The notes: generated by a model from the letters alone, not told the origin. Positions 23,930-33,237 are shown, counted from the stretch's first letter. The stretch: DNA of 49,535 nucleotides from JABMMZ01 sp040386935 (GCA_040386935.1 JAZKEQ010000047.1:1-49535), one strand, 5' to 3'. Made by a program: numbers and translations.

Positions 23930-26400
23930 AACAACTATTACCAATTTTGTTATGCCTATTGACCAGTGGTCTCGCCTACGGACAACATTTTGAAAAGCCC
24001 GGAAAAGGTGTGGCTGTTAAATCATTTTACCACCCTCAGGGTCTCGATTTTTATTTGAGTGAGACTGATGATAAAGGCAATATTTATCACTTGTATTACG
24101 ACACTGTAACAAGTGGGTTTAATTACGGCAAAGAATTAATACGCATTCGTCTGCAGATATTTGATGGCAAGTCGTGGCTGTTCTCAAAACCCATTACATT
24201 ATTTACACGCAAAGATGTATTGGCCCCAAGAGTGCTCGACATGCAATGGTACAACAATGCGCTTTATTTATGCGGTAGTTTCGACTCAAGTGAAAACAAT
24301 TTGGGCGGTGGTGTTATCTGTTTTAAAGATCGCAACTGGACTTCCAATAATCTGCAACTCTACAAACAAAATAACTTACAAATACAAGTCAACAAACTTT
24401 ACGCATTTAACAACCGACTTTTAATAACCGGAGATTTTGATTCCATTCCCGGCAACCGCTGCAATGGCATCACATATTATAACGGCAGCAACTGGACAAC
24501 AATAGGAAGCAACAACAACAGCGGATTCAATGGCACCACTAATTTAAACAGTACTTACTTTGAGGTAGTCAACGACTCTTTGTATGTTTACAAGAAAAAC
24601 GCCATAAGCAATGATACCATTGGTATTGGTGGCAAAAAAATTGACCGTCTGGGGGTTTTAAGAGATAACACATTTGAACAATTGACACCAACTGTGGGTA
24701 GAGTGAGTCATCTTATTGCATTTAATAACTCACTAGCTGCGGTAGAATTATCTCCACTCTTTTATGCAAGATATATTTCTGTCAATAATGGCAACACATG
24801 GCAACGCTATAACCTTACGGATTCTTTTTATGCCATCAACTTTATTAGCTCAACGATGGCAAATGGTTACATGTATTTCACGATACAAAACCCCAACCAA
24901 CTGACCCTTGATATATACCGTTTTGATGGCAGTAACATTATCAAACAACCTTCATGGAAAATTGCATCCAATTACATTGCCATCAATGCTGCGAAAACAA
25001 ACAATGCACTTGTATTAAGTGGCAATTTCAGAAAAATAAGCGGAACTAATTATTACGACTCATGCAGGTATATTGCAAAACTCGTATTCTCTCCTGCTAC
25101 TGTTATTACCGGCACTGTGTTTCACGACAACAACAGCGATGGCATTAAACAATCGGGAGAAACGGCACTAACAGGTGCTATAGTAACAGTTAACAATAAC
25201 CAGTACTTATGCATGAGCGATGCCGAAGGTCATTTCACTATGGTGGTACCATCGGGCATTAATTTAACAGTGAAAGCTGTACATCCATCAGGCTATGTAT
25301 ACACAGGCAGTATCACAATTTCACCGGGCAAGGATTCTGTTTACAACCTCTCAATTGGGCTCACCGAACCCAATAAAAATGATTTATCAGTCGGCATATT
25401 TTGCAGCACAGGCAACAAAGCCAAACAGGGGTTTACTGTTAACTATACCATAGACCTTCACAATAAAAACACAATGGCGGAAAACTGCAATGTGATTGTA
25501 CAAATTCCAAAAGGACATACTACTTTAACTGCACTTGATTTTAGTATACAGAGTCAGACCAAACAATCCTTTACTTTTAACACTACCGTTTCACCACACA
25601 GTTCGGGCTTATTTCATTTCTCATGTATTTATCCGGTTGACAGTTTCATATTGGGGCAAAACATATTCCTGAATGCCAAACTGCAAAGAACTGATGATGA
25701 CAACAACAATAATACCGACACCATTTATCAGCGCATTGTATCGGCATACGATCCAAACATCAAGGTAGCCTCGCCATCAGAAATTATTGCCCGTAACACC
25801 TCTGTTCGTTACACCATTTATTATCAAAATGAGGGAAATGACACGGCCATTAATGTGACCATACTCGATACACTGGGCGATAAGATAGATGCGTCTAGTA
25901 TCAGAATCAATCAATCAAAAGGATTCTCCATTGAAAACAATATTTTAATCTGGCGACTTGAGAACATCATGCTGCCGCCCAAAGAAGCGAGTCCCATTAA
26001 GAGTGCAGGGTTTGTTTCGTTCACCATAAATTTATCTGCAAATGCTAAAGTAGGTGATACTATTTTTAATAAAGCCGCTATCTATTTTGATTACCAAAAA
26101 CCTGTTATTACTAACTTTGCAAGCGTTTATTACAAATCGAAATCAGGTCTATTGAATTTGAAAAAATACAACCTGTTTAAAGTCTATCCCAATCCTGCCC
26201 AATCATACTTCAAATATGAAAATGGCAATGGCATTACAGGACCGTTGCAAATCACTGATGCAAGTGGTAAAATCATTCTTGAAACTACACTTTCTGCTGA
26301 TGGCATTGTTCAATTACCCGAATCAATGGCAACGGGTATTTACTTTATTCGAACGGGCAATGATGGCGAAATAATGGGTAAGCTAATCGTAACGCGATAG
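23926..26400 (+). CDS. Secreted protein with SdrD_B/DUF11-like domains and T9SS type A sorting signal
   Basis: 824 residues. Signal peptide MKQLLPILLCLLTSGLAYG. A propeller-like N-terminal half (about 30-390) has repeats of the form 'DGSNxxxLPSW'. A CnaB/SdrD_B-like module follows, beginning TGTVFHDNNSDGIKQSGET (about 395-465). Two DUF11-like modules carry YTIYYQNEGNDTAINVTILD. The C-terminal 75 residues (FKVYPNPAQSYFKYENG to IYFIRTGNDGEIMGKLIV) are a type A T9SS sorting domain. It should therefore be exported through T9SS and attached to the surface. The start overlaps the barrel gene stop by 4 bp. Confidence 0.86.
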   Translation: MKQLLPILLCLLTSGLAYGQHFEKPGKGVAVKSFYHPQGLDFYLSETDDKGNIYHLYYDTVTSGFNYGKELIRIRLQIFDGKSWLFSKPITLFTRKDVLAPRVLDMQWYNNALYLCGSFDSSENNLGGGVICFKDRNWTSNNLQLYKQNNLQIQVNKLYAFNNRLLITGDFDSIPGNRCNGITYYNGSNWTTIGSNNNSGFNGTTNLNSTYFEVVNDSLYVYKKNAISNDTIGIGGKKIDRLGVLRDNTFEQLTPTVGRVSHLIAFNNSLAAVELSPLFYARYISVNNGNTWQRYNLTDSFYAINFISSTMANGYMYFTIQNPNQLTLDIYRFDGSNIIKQPSWKIASNYIAINAAKTNNALVLSGNFRKISGTNYYDSCRYIAKLVFSPATVITGTVFHDNNSDGIKQSGETALTGAIVTVNNNQYLCMSDAEGHFTMVVPSGINLTVKAVHPSGYVYTGSITISPGKDSVYNLSIGLTEPNKNDLSVGIFCSTGNKAKQGFTVNYTIDLHNKNTMAENCNVIVQIPKGHTTLTALDFSIQSQTKQSFTFNTTVSPHSSGLFHFSCIYPVDSFILGQNIFLNAKLQRTDDDNNNNTDTIYQRIVSAYDPNIKVASPSEIIARNTSVRYTIYYQNEGNDTAINVTILDTLGDKIDASSIRINQSKGFSIENNILIWRLENIMLPPKEASPIKSAGFVSFTINLSANAKVGDTIFNKAAIYFDYQKPVITNFASVYYKSKSGLLNLKKYNLFKVYPNPAQSYFKYENGNGITGPLQITDASGKIILETTLSADGIVQLPESMATGIYFIRTGNDGEIMGKLIVTR

Positions 26401-26402
26401 GA

Positions 26403-26927
26403 TTATTTTGAACATGAAAAAGCGTTAGACATCGCTTCAAAACCTTTGGCATTTCTAGTACTGTCTATTTTGTCTTGTTGCATCAACACCGAGATGGTTT
26501 TATTGCACAAAGTAAATACCACTACTTTCCCGTTTTGAGTTGAGGATTTATCAGTAAAAGAAAAAGGCATGGCCATGACCTGCTGTTGTTGAAACAATTC
26601 GCCTTTAAAGTTTGCAAACTGAATACCGGCCTGAGCATACACAGGATTTTGCTGCATCATTTCCCTGCTATTGGCCAATACATCCAATGGATCGTAAGTC
26701 TGATCAAATATCGCAATAACAGCAATACCACTTTCATCTACCCCTGATTTTTCGCAGGTAAGACTCGTCACATTGTTAGGACTTACTGATTCATGAGTAA
26801 TTTTCCAGCCATTGGGAATTATAAAAGTAACGCCATTCTTTTCAATTGTTTCAGGAGTATTCGATGTACATGCGACACCAAACATCAGCAAAAGAATGAT
26901 TACTTGACGACTTTTAATCCAAGGCAT
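26403..26927 (-). CDS. Predicted lipoprotein, PsbP-like fold possible
   Basis: 174 residues with signal peptide and lipobox FGVAC (Cys 20). The segment GVTFIIPNGWKITHES resembles the first strand pair of PsbP/MOG1-like domains, and the spacing of later strands fits (low certainty). It starts 12 nt after the arginine decarboxylase stop on the same strand, so co-transcription is likely. It ends 2 nt from the convergent T9SS cargo gene. Function unknown. Confidence 0.7.
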   Translation of the reverse strand: MPWIKSRQVIILLLMFGVACTSNTPETIEKNGVTFIIPNGWKITHESVSPNNVTSLTCEKSGVDESGIAVIAIFDQTYDPLDVLANSREMMQQNPVYAQAGIQFANFKGELFQQQQVMAMPFSFTDKSSTQNGKVVVFTLCNKTISVLMQQDKIDSTRNAKGFEAMSNAFSCSK

Positions 26928-26939
26928 GGCAGGTAAAAA

Positions 26940-28334
26940 TTAGTATCCGAGTGTTTTGAGCATACTCTTATAGCTCTGTTCTTTGCTGAATAACTTGGTA
27001 TTGTACTCGCCATTCTCGTCTACAGAAATAATAATATGCTTAGGTGCAGGGGTTAAACAGTGTTGAATACCACCATATCCACCAATACTTTCCTGATACG
27101 CACCGCAGTGGAAATATCCTATGTACAACGGATCATTAGGTTCGTATACCGGCAAATAAATAGCATTGGCATGCTGTTCACTGTTGTAATAATCATCGCT
27201 GTCGCAAGTAATACCGCCTAATAAAACGCGTTCATATGTTTTGTCCCAGTTATTCAACGGGAACATGATGAATTTCTTATTAATGGCCCAGCTATCCGGC
27301 AAAGTGGTCATGAAACTGCTATCGATCATGTTCCACTTTTCTCTGTCGTTCTGCACCTTTTGGTATTCTATTTTAAAGATCGCTCCACCGCTTTCGCCCA
27401 CTGTGAATGACCCAAATTCAGTAAAGATATCAGGCTCGGCTACCCCATTACTCTCACAAACCTGTTTCACCTGAGCCACTATTTCTGAGGCCATGTATTC
27501 GTAGTCGAAGTCGAATTTCAGTGAATTTTTGATTGGGAAACCACCCCCAATATTCAAACTATCCAATTCCGGACACAGTTTCTTCAGCTCGCAATATACA
27601 CTCAAACATTTGTGAAGCTCGTTCCAATAATAAGCATCATCCTCAATACCTGTATTGATAAAGAAGTGAAGCATTTTCACCTTCATGCGCTTTAAAGGTT
27701 TAATCCGCTCGAGGTACATTGGTACGATATCTTTATATCCGATACCTAGTCTTGATGTATAAAAAGGGAATTTTGGCTCTTCTTCAGCTGCTATCCTAAT
27801 ACCCACTTTAAAGTCTCCGTTAATCGCATTGGCTAACAACTCAACCTCTCTGATATTATCTATTACAGGCACTACGTTCGTAAACCCTTCATTCACAATC
27901 ATGCCGATGTTATCGATATAGGGCTGTAGTTTAAAGCCATTGCAGACAATAAACTTGTCTTTTTTTACCAAACCCTGCTCGTATAAGGCCATAATCAGAT
28001 TAATATCAAAGCCTGAAGAGGTTTCCAGGTGCACATCGTTTCTCAGCACTTCTTCCATCACATGACTGAAATGGGAACTTTTGGTGCAATAGCAATAGTG
28101 ATACTTGCCTTTATAATCAACCTTTGCCATGGCTACATTGAACCAGGTACGGGCTTTTTTAATGTTTTCCGATATCTTGGGAAGAAAGGTAAATTTGAGG
28201 GGTGTTCCATACTGTTCCACTATGTCCATTAAAGGGATATCGTAATAAGTCAGTTCGTTTTCCTCATTCAAATCAAACTCATCCATTGGAAAATCGAAGG
28301 TTTGATTGATTAAATCTGCATATTTATCTTTCAT
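26940..28334 (-). CDS. Arginine decarboxylase-like, fold type III PLP enzyme
   Basis: 464 residues. Predicted to decarboxylate arginine to agmatine for polyamine synthesis. The likely PLP lysine is Lys85 in CYCTKSSHFS. The phosphate-binding glycines are in LNIGGGFPIKNS, the EPGR-equivalent in FTEFGSFTVGESGG, and the C-terminal active-site cysteine in FHCGAYQESIGGYGG. It is shorter than the 630-residue E. coli SpeA and matches the form common in Bacteroidota. A lipoprotein gene follows it. The deoxyhypusine-synthase-like gene at 11879 may act in the same pathway. Confidence 0.86.
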   Translation of the reverse strand: MKDKYADLINQTFDFPMDEFDLNEENELTYYDIPLMDIVEQYGTPLKFTFLPKISENIKKARTWFNVAMAKVDYKGKYHYCYCTKSSHFSHVMEEVLRNDVHLETSSGFDINLIMALYEQGLVKKDKFIVCNGFKLQPYIDNIGMIVNEGFTNVVPVIDNIREVELLANAINGDFKVGIRIAAEEEPKFPFYTSRLGIGYKDIVPMYLERIKPLKRMKVKMLHFFINTGIEDDAYYWNELHKCLSVYCELKKLCPELDSLNIGGGFPIKNSLKFDFDYEYMASEIVAQVKQVCESNGVAEPDIFTEFGSFTVGESGGAIFKIEYQKVQNDREKWNMIDSSFMTTLPDSWAINKKFIMFPLNNWDKTYERVLLGGITCDSDDYYNSEQHANAIYLPVYEPNDPLYIGYFHCGAYQESIGGYGGIQHCLTPAPKHIIISVDENGEYNTKLFSKEQSYKSMLKTLGY

Positions 28335-28371
28335 TTTTTAGTTGTAAGTAAGTTGGATTGACAATTTTATG

Positions 28372-28379
28372 CAAATGTA
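28372..28379 (-). promoter_or_regulatory. -7 box TACATTTG for the arginine decarboxylase gene
   Basis: Perfect TAnnTTTG on the minus strand, 37 nt before the ATG at 28334, leaving a leader of about 30 nt. Confidence 0.55.
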
Positions 28380-28423
28380 ACATACTTGGATATTTATTTT
28401 ATGTTAATTTTAAATTATTTACA

Positions 28424-28445
28424 AAATTGAAAATCCATTCAATTT
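28424..28445. promoter_or_regulatory. Inverted repeat in the divergent gap, possible operator
   Basis: AAATTGAA (28424-28431), 6-nt spacer, TTCAATTT (28438-28445): perfect 8-bp arms. It lies about 45 bp upstream of the arginine decarboxylase -7 box, within regulatory distance. Confidence 0.35.
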
Positions 28446-28565
28446 CGAGAGAAAAGCCGTTCTTTTTATTGAAAATTTGGCATATTTCACGCTTTTAACC
28501 CATTTCTTAATGGAAATATTACAAAAAACTGAAATCAATTAAACGCATTTTCCAATCCAAACGAA

Positions 28566-28573
28566 TACATTTG
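28566..28573 (+). promoter_or_regulatory. -7 box TACATTTG for the lipoprotein/barrel pair
   Basis: Perfect TAnnTTTG overlapping the first possible TTG start (28571). The next in-frame TTG at 28586 lies 12 nt after it. Confidence 0.45.
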
Positions 28574-28585
28574 AAGAAAAAATCT

Positions 28586-29053
28586 TTGAAACAATTCATA
28601 GTCTTTTCAATAATAATCTGTCTTCTTTGTTGCAAAACTGAAGATTCTCACTTTTGTTATGAATATGAAAGAAGTACACTATTTTTAGACATCCAAAGAG
28701 GGGACTCCACTATTATCACAGAATACTTATATGCCTATGGAATTGGCAAGACCGCAAAAATCTTTAAAAGTAACAGCTACGATTTCATTGCTAATTACAG
28801 TGATACACTTTTCGTTCTTCCTTTAAACTTTAGTTCCGACACCTGTAAATACAGCTTTGTTAGAAAGGATCTTTCTGAAGATACTATTGCTATTAGTTAT
28901 AAACGAAGATTCTATGCATCCGGCAATTGTTATTTCTGCGATTTCAATGATAAACAATTAAACAAAGTATCCAATAAAATAATAAAAGACTCCTCAACTT
29001 TCAAAGACAACGCTCTTTATTATATGCCTAAATTAACCATAGTAAGACAATGA
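28586..29053 (+). CDS. Predicted lipoprotein, unknown
   Basis: 155 residues from the TTG at 28586 (MKQFIVFSIIICLLCC). The frame opens five codons earlier at a TTG (28571), but that codon is inside the -7 box. The lipobox is LLCC. The rest is polar and Cys-containing (CYFCDFNDKQ) with no recognised domain. Its stop overlaps the start of the barrel gene at 29050 (ATGA), so the two are a coupled lipoprotein/barrel pair. Confidence 0.7.
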   Translation: MKQFIVFSIIICLLCCKTEDSHFCYEYERSTLFLDIQRGDSTIITEYLYAYGIGKTAKIFKSNSYDFIANYSDTLFVLPLNFSSDTCKYSFVRKDLSEDTIAISYKRRFYASGNCYFCDFNDKQLNKVSNKIIKDSSTFKDNALYYMPKLTIVRQ

Positions 29054-29706
29054 CATTAAGGCTATATCTTACTTTATTAATATTCACCTTCTTTGTAGCA
29101 AAAGGACAACCTCCTGCAAAAGTGTGGAGTCTTGGTTTGGATATCAGTCAGTTCAACTATCTCATTGGAACCGGCTCCAAAGGATTTAATGCAGGTGTAT
29201 GCGGCCAATACCAACCCTATCGTTTTCTATCCATCAATACTTCATTAATGCATAATAGCGTCAATTACCAAAGGGGTAAATGGTATGATAGACTTGAAAA
29301 ATACCACAGTGAAGGTGTATGTTTTAAATTGGGGTTCGATTTAAGTGTAAAGATAAGTAAAGGAGAAAAAAATACACGGGCATTCTTTGGTTATCAGGGC
29401 ATGATAACCAGATATAAAGAATCAGGACAGTTTGAAATTGATAATTATTGGGGCAAATACACCAACACATACGAAACCAAGATACGTCAAAAACTGGCCC
29501 GAGAGGTCATCTTCGGATTGCAGTATAATAAAAAGCAATGGATCATACGGCCACAGATATTTTCTATTTTCGCTATGGATGATATACGCATATCACCTAA
29601 TGATGATATTGTAAAAGGCTATAAATCACCTTTCATCCCAGGATTTGGATTCAGACGAGGGGGGATTAATTTGATTGTGATGTACAGACTAGGAAAATAT
29701 AGATAA
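29050..29706 (+). CDS. Predicted outer-membrane beta-barrel protein
   Basis: 218 residues. Signal peptide MTLRLYLTLLIFTFFVAKG. Eight or so amphipathic strands follow (VWSLGLDISQF, FNAGVCGQYQPY, FLSINTSLMHNS), ending in INLIVMYRLGKYR. No specific family is recognised. Translationally coupled to the upstream lipoprotein. It ends 2 nt from the convergent gene at 29709. Confidence 0.74.
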   Translation: MTLRLYLTLLIFTFFVAKGQPPAKVWSLGLDISQFNYLIGTGSKGFNAGVCGQYQPYRFLSINTSLMHNSVNYQRGKWYDRLEKYHSEGVCFKLGFDLSVKISKGEKNTRAFFGYQGMITRYKESGQFEIDNYWGKYTNTYETKIRQKLAREVIFGLQYNKKQWIIRPQIFSIFAMDDIRISPNDDIVKGYKSPFIPGFGFRRGGINLIVMYRLGKYR

Positions 29707-29708
29707 TC

Positions 29709-30770
29709 CTACTCCACCCAATCTGCAATAAACAAATTGGTATCGCGTGTACCACCATTATTCCTGTTGCTGCTCCACACCAATTTTTTACCATCAGGAC
29801 TAAACATAGGAAAAGCGTTGAAATTACTTTCAGTACTGATTTGTTTCAGATTAGTGCCATCGACATCTATCATGTACAATTGAAATGCATAGCCTTTTGT
29901 AGAAGCGTGATTGCTTGAAAAAATTATTTTTTTTCCTGATGGATGAAAGAAGGGCGCCCAATTGGCTTTACCCAAATTGGTTACCTGACGTATATTAGTG
30001 CCATCAACATTGCATACATAAATTTCCATATTGGTGGGCGCTACTAAACCCTGTTTTAACAGGTCTTTGTATTCTTTAATTTCCTCTTCTGTTTTTGGTC
30101 GCGATGCCCTGAACACCAACTCCTTGCTATCAGGTGAAAAGAATGCGCCTCCATCATAACCCAATCCTGAAGTTACTTGCTTTAAATTACTGCCATCAAT
30201 ATCCATGGTCCACAATTCGAGGTCACCACTGCGGGTACTTGTAAATACAATTTTCTTTCCATCAGGACTCACAGTAGCTTCAGCATCGTAACCAAAAGTA
30301 TCGGTCAATTGCTTGATGATTTTTCCTTTTTTATTGGAGATAAAAATATCGAACTCAGAATACACCGGCCATACATATTTTGCTTTGGGATTATAGGGAA
30401 CACTGGCTGGACAAGTATCCATAAAGTGATGGGTGCTGGCAAACAAAATGGATTTATTGCCCGGCATAAAATAGGAACAAGTAGTGCGACCTTTTCCGGT
30501 GCTGATCATTTGCGGCTGATAAGTAGCTGCCAACTTACAGGCTTTCTTAATATCCATATCAAAAATCTGATCGCATTTCAAACCCCATTTACTGTTGTTA
30601 GACTGAAAACTCAATGACTTGCCATCAAAACTGAAATAAGCCTCTGCATTATCGCCCCCAAAGGTTAACTGTTGTATGTTTTTAAGATGGATTTCTTTGG
30701 TAGAATCTTTTTGTTGAGCAAAGCCTGATATGGTGACAAAAAGTGCAAAAAAGACAGTTAGTTTATTCAT
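29709..30770 (-). CDS. TolB/PD40-type beta-propeller protein, secreted
   Basis: 353 residues with a signal peptide (MNKLTVFFALFVTISGFAQ). Five or six WD40-like (PD40) repeats of the form 'SPDGKKIVFTSTRSG' and 'DIDGSNLKQVT' run through the protein. Repeats like this occur in TolB and in many Bacteroidota surface or periplasmic proteins. It lacks a TolB N-terminal domain, so it is not called TolB. Partner unknown. A -7 box lies at 30806-30813. Confidence 0.84.
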   Translation of the reverse strand: MNKLTVFFALFVTISGFAQQKDSTKEIHLKNIQQLTFGGDNAEAYFSFDGKSLSFQSNNSKWGLKCDQIFDMDIKKACKLAATYQPQMISTGKGRTTCSYFMPGNKSILFASTHHFMDTCPASVPYNPKAKYVWPVYSEFDIFISNKKGKIIKQLTDTFGYDAEATVSPDGKKIVFTSTRSGDLELWTMDIDGSNLKQVTSGLGYDGGAFFSPDSKELVFRASRPKTEEEIKEYKDLLKQGLVAPTNMEIYVCNVDGTNIRQVTNLGKANWAPFFHPSGKKIIFSSNHASTKGYAFQLYMIDVDGTNLKQISTESNFNAFPMFSPDGKKLVWSSNRNNGGTRDTNLFIADWVE

Positions 30771-30805
30771 TAAAAATAGTTGTTGCTGTTGAATTGAAGC
30801 GGTGG

Positions 30806-30813
30806 CAAAGGTA
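30806..30813 (-). promoter_or_regulatory. -7 box TACCTTTG for the PD40 propeller gene
   Basis: Perfect TAnnTTTG on the minus strand, 35 nt before the ATG at 30770. Confidence 0.5.
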
Positions 30814-31051
30814 TGTGATTGTACAGATTGACTTTAAGCCAGAAATGTCATAATTGTGTCATAATATGATAATTGTATCAAGGTAAATTTTACATAACCA
30901 AAGTCTTTCAATAATTATAAGGGCTTATCAATACAAGGCTTTCACTCAACAAATAAAATATTCCCCTCTCACCTACCATTATTTTGTTGAAGCATTTTAA
31001 TTTTGTGAAAGAATAATTAAACAAACATGTCATTAAGTGATTTTTTTAATA

Positions 31052-31059
31052 TAGATTTG
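31052..31059 (+). promoter_or_regulatory. -7 box TAGATTTG for the cobalamin locus
   Basis: Perfect TAnnTTTG ending 5 nt before the first base of riboswitch stem P1 (31065), so transcription should begin right at the aptamer. Confidence 0.65.
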
Positions 31060-31064
31060 CACCC

Positions 31065-31256
31065 GATTTCGGTTTCAGATTTAAAACTCTGAATTAAAAG
31101 GGAACAGGGGTGTAAATCCCCGACATTTCCCGATGCTGTAATCCCCGCTGCTCTTTTAAAGAACAGTATTTCCCGGATATCAACAACCACTGTCAGTTTA
31201 AACTGATGGGAAGGTTTCCGGGTAAAAAGGGGTAAGTCAGAAGACCTGCCGCAATC
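31065..31256 (+). promoter_or_regulatory. Cobalamin riboswitch (adenosylcobalamin/B12 aptamer)
   Basis: Conserved elements in order: AAAAGGGAACAGGGGTG, then AAATCCCCGAC, CCCGATGCTGTAA, and at the 3' end AAGTCAGAAGACCTGCC. Closing stem P1 is GATTTCGG (31065-31072) against CCGCAATC (31249-31256), with one mismatch. The downstream CAATCAAA/TTTGATTG pair (31252-31259 and 31302-31309) competes with P1. It sits about 100 bp before a TonB-dependent receptor gene, the standard place for a B12 switch in Gram-negative bacteria. B12 binding is expected to reduce expression. Confidence 0.93.
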
Positions 31257-31362
31257 AAACACGAATTTCACGGCTTTCGGAGAAAAGGCTTGAGATGATA
31301 ATTTGATTGTTCAATTTACCGTTTCAAAAAAAATCTGATTGCCATGAATTCAATGAAAGTTC

Positions 31363-33237
31363 ATGAAGCAATTGTTGCTCATATCGACCATTCTACTGTT
31401 GGGTACTTTTAAAAGTAAAGCCCAGCAAATGGACACATTTTTACTTCGCGATTTTGAAGTAAAAGGTGTAGCAGTTATTCAAAATATTGGCAGCACAAAA
31501 ATCAATCTATCGCCTGCAAAATTTAACACCCTTACCGATGCCCTCACCTTGCAAAGTGCTATTTTCATTAAACAATATGGCACAGGCGGCTTGGCCAATG
31601 CGGGTTTCAGAGGTTTGGGCGCACAACACACTTCAGTAATGTGGAATGGCGTCAATATTCAAAGTTGCATGAACAGCAACCTCGATTTTAATTTAATTCC
31701 ATTGTTTTTTATTGACAAGGCCGGTATTGAAACCGGGGCCAATTCATCTTCATGCGGCAATGGCACATTGGCAGGCGCCATTCATCTAAGCAATACATTT
31801 GATAAAACACCAATAGCTTTTGCCAACCTTCAAAGGGGTAGCTTTGGTTATTCCCAAATAGGCATTGGCAGCAGTTATCAAATTAAAAAACTGAGATTCA
31901 AAACCCGCATACTTCACAGGCAGGCGGAAAACGACATCCTGTTCCACAACAAATTTTTACCCGGAAATCCTACTGAAAAACAAGTGAACAGCGCCTATAC
32001 GCAGAATGGGTTTCTTCAGGAAGCAGAATATAAAGCAGGCAATTATCACGCATTCAATTTATCTGCTTGGTATCTCGAAAATACAAGAGAGCTCCCTGTA
32101 GCCATGGGAATCCCCAATCTTTTAAAAGAACGTCAATACGATTTGAATGGCCGTGTTTCTCTGACTCATAAATTCACCCGTGCAAAAGTAGCTAACACCA
32201 ACAAACTAGCATTCCTATACGATCAGTTAAACTATTACAACAATTTTTATGCGCCCTCGTACAGCTATTCCAAATCGCTGATAGCGGAGAGTGAATGGCT
32301 GATTCCTATGAAATATTCAAGCAGTTTAACTGCATCACTTAACAATAATTTCAGTACAGCAAAAACAGATGGCTACAACAACTGGCCTCAACGCAACCTT
32401 TTATCACTTTGGATAAAACTGGAGAAAATGAGTTTTAAAAACAAACTCAAATACAGCCTGGGCAGCAGAGTTTTATTAGTTGATAAAGAATTCGCACCAT
32501 TCTCTCCCGATATCGCTTTTGAATACCGTCCGCTAACTTTTTTAAAAATAAAAGGCAATGCCGCTTATAGTTACAGAGTACCTTCTTTCAACGATTACTA
32601 TTGGTTGCAAGGCGGCAATAAAAACTTAAAACCTGAAAGAGGCAATAAACAGGAAATCAGCATTGAACTTCAAAAAGGCATTGTAAAATTTGCATTCACA
32701 GGATTTCACCACATAGTAAATGATTGGATCATGTGGCAACCGTCACCTGCATTCAGTTATTGGATTGCTCAAAATGCGCGACAGGTAACCAGCAAGGGAA
32801 TTGAAACATCTATTGAGATGACGAAAACTTTTGGTCTGCACAACTTACAATTATTGGGACGCTATCAGTATGTAGAAAGCATCAATACAAAAATATACGA
32901 CAACAGTGAAACACTGCTTGGAAAACAACTGTTTTACACGCCCAATCACACGGCATTTGCAACAGTTAATTACGCATTCAAAAATATTTTACTGTCGGTT
33001 ACCGAGCAATTTTATGGCAGTAGATACACCACACCCGACAATCTGAAAGCCTCAAAACTTCCTTCATATTTACTTACTAACGCAAGCATTGGTTATTTAT
33101 TTAAATATAAAAAGCATGATTCTCAATTAGTATTTACAGTAAATAACGCACTGAATACGACTTATCAAATCATGGAAAACAAACCTATGCCACTTCGCAA
33201 TTATCAAATTACATTAAAATTCAATATCAACAAATGA
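31363..33237 (+). CDS. TonB-dependent receptor, BtuB-like (cobalamin uptake)
   Basis: 624 residues. Signal peptide MKQLLLISTILLLGTFKSKA. The plug domain follows (LSPAKFNTLTDALTLQSAIF, VNIQSCMNSNLDFNLIPL, then AGIETGANSSSCGNGTL). The 22-strand barrel ends in LRNYQITLKFNINK. It has no carboxypeptidase-regulatory domain, and the length is near that of BtuB. The riboswitch directly upstream, together with the BtuG-like and BtuF-like genes downstream, assigns it to cobalamin import. It overlaps the BtuG-like gene by 4 bp. Confidence 0.88.
   Translation: MKQLLLISTILLLGTFKSKAQQMDTFLLRDFEVKGVAVIQNIGSTKINLSPAKFNTLTDALTLQSAIFIKQYGTGGLANAGFRGLGAQHTSVMWNGVNIQSCMNSNLDFNLIPLFFIDKAGIETGANSSSCGNGTLAGAIHLSNTFDKTPIAFANLQRGSFGYSQIGIGSSYQIKKLRFKTRILHRQAENDILFHNKFLPGNPTEKQVNSAYTQNGFLQEAEYKAGNYHAFNLSAWYLENTRELPVAMGIPNLLKERQYDLNGRVSLTHKFTRAKVANTNKLAFLYDQLNYYNNFYAPSYSYSKSLIAESEWLIPMKYSSSLTASLNNNFSTAKTDGYNNWPQRNLLSLWIKLEKMSFKNKLKYSLGSRVLLVDKEFAPFSPDIAFEYRPLTFLKIKGNAAYSYRVPSFNDYYWLQGGNKNLKPERGNKQEISIELQKGIVKFAFTGFHHIVNDWIMWQPSPAFSYWIAQNARQVTSKGIETSIEMTKTFGLHNLQLLGRYQYVESINTKIYDNSETLLGKQLFYTPNHTAFATVNYAFKNILLSVTEQFYGSRYTTPDNLKASKLPSYLLTNASIGYLFKYKKHDSQLVFTVNNALNTTYQIMENKPMPLRNYQITLKFNINK

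Noticed and set aside
26940..28334. Diaminopimelate or ornithine decarboxylase
   Set aside because: Same fold, but the N-terminal DFPMDEF stretch, CYCTKSS lysine context and total length match the Bacteroidota arginine decarboxylase group; only an assay would settle it.
31017..31271. 84-codon open frame on the minus strand
   Set aside because: It is the antisense of the cobalamin riboswitch, whose conserved sequence explains the open frame.
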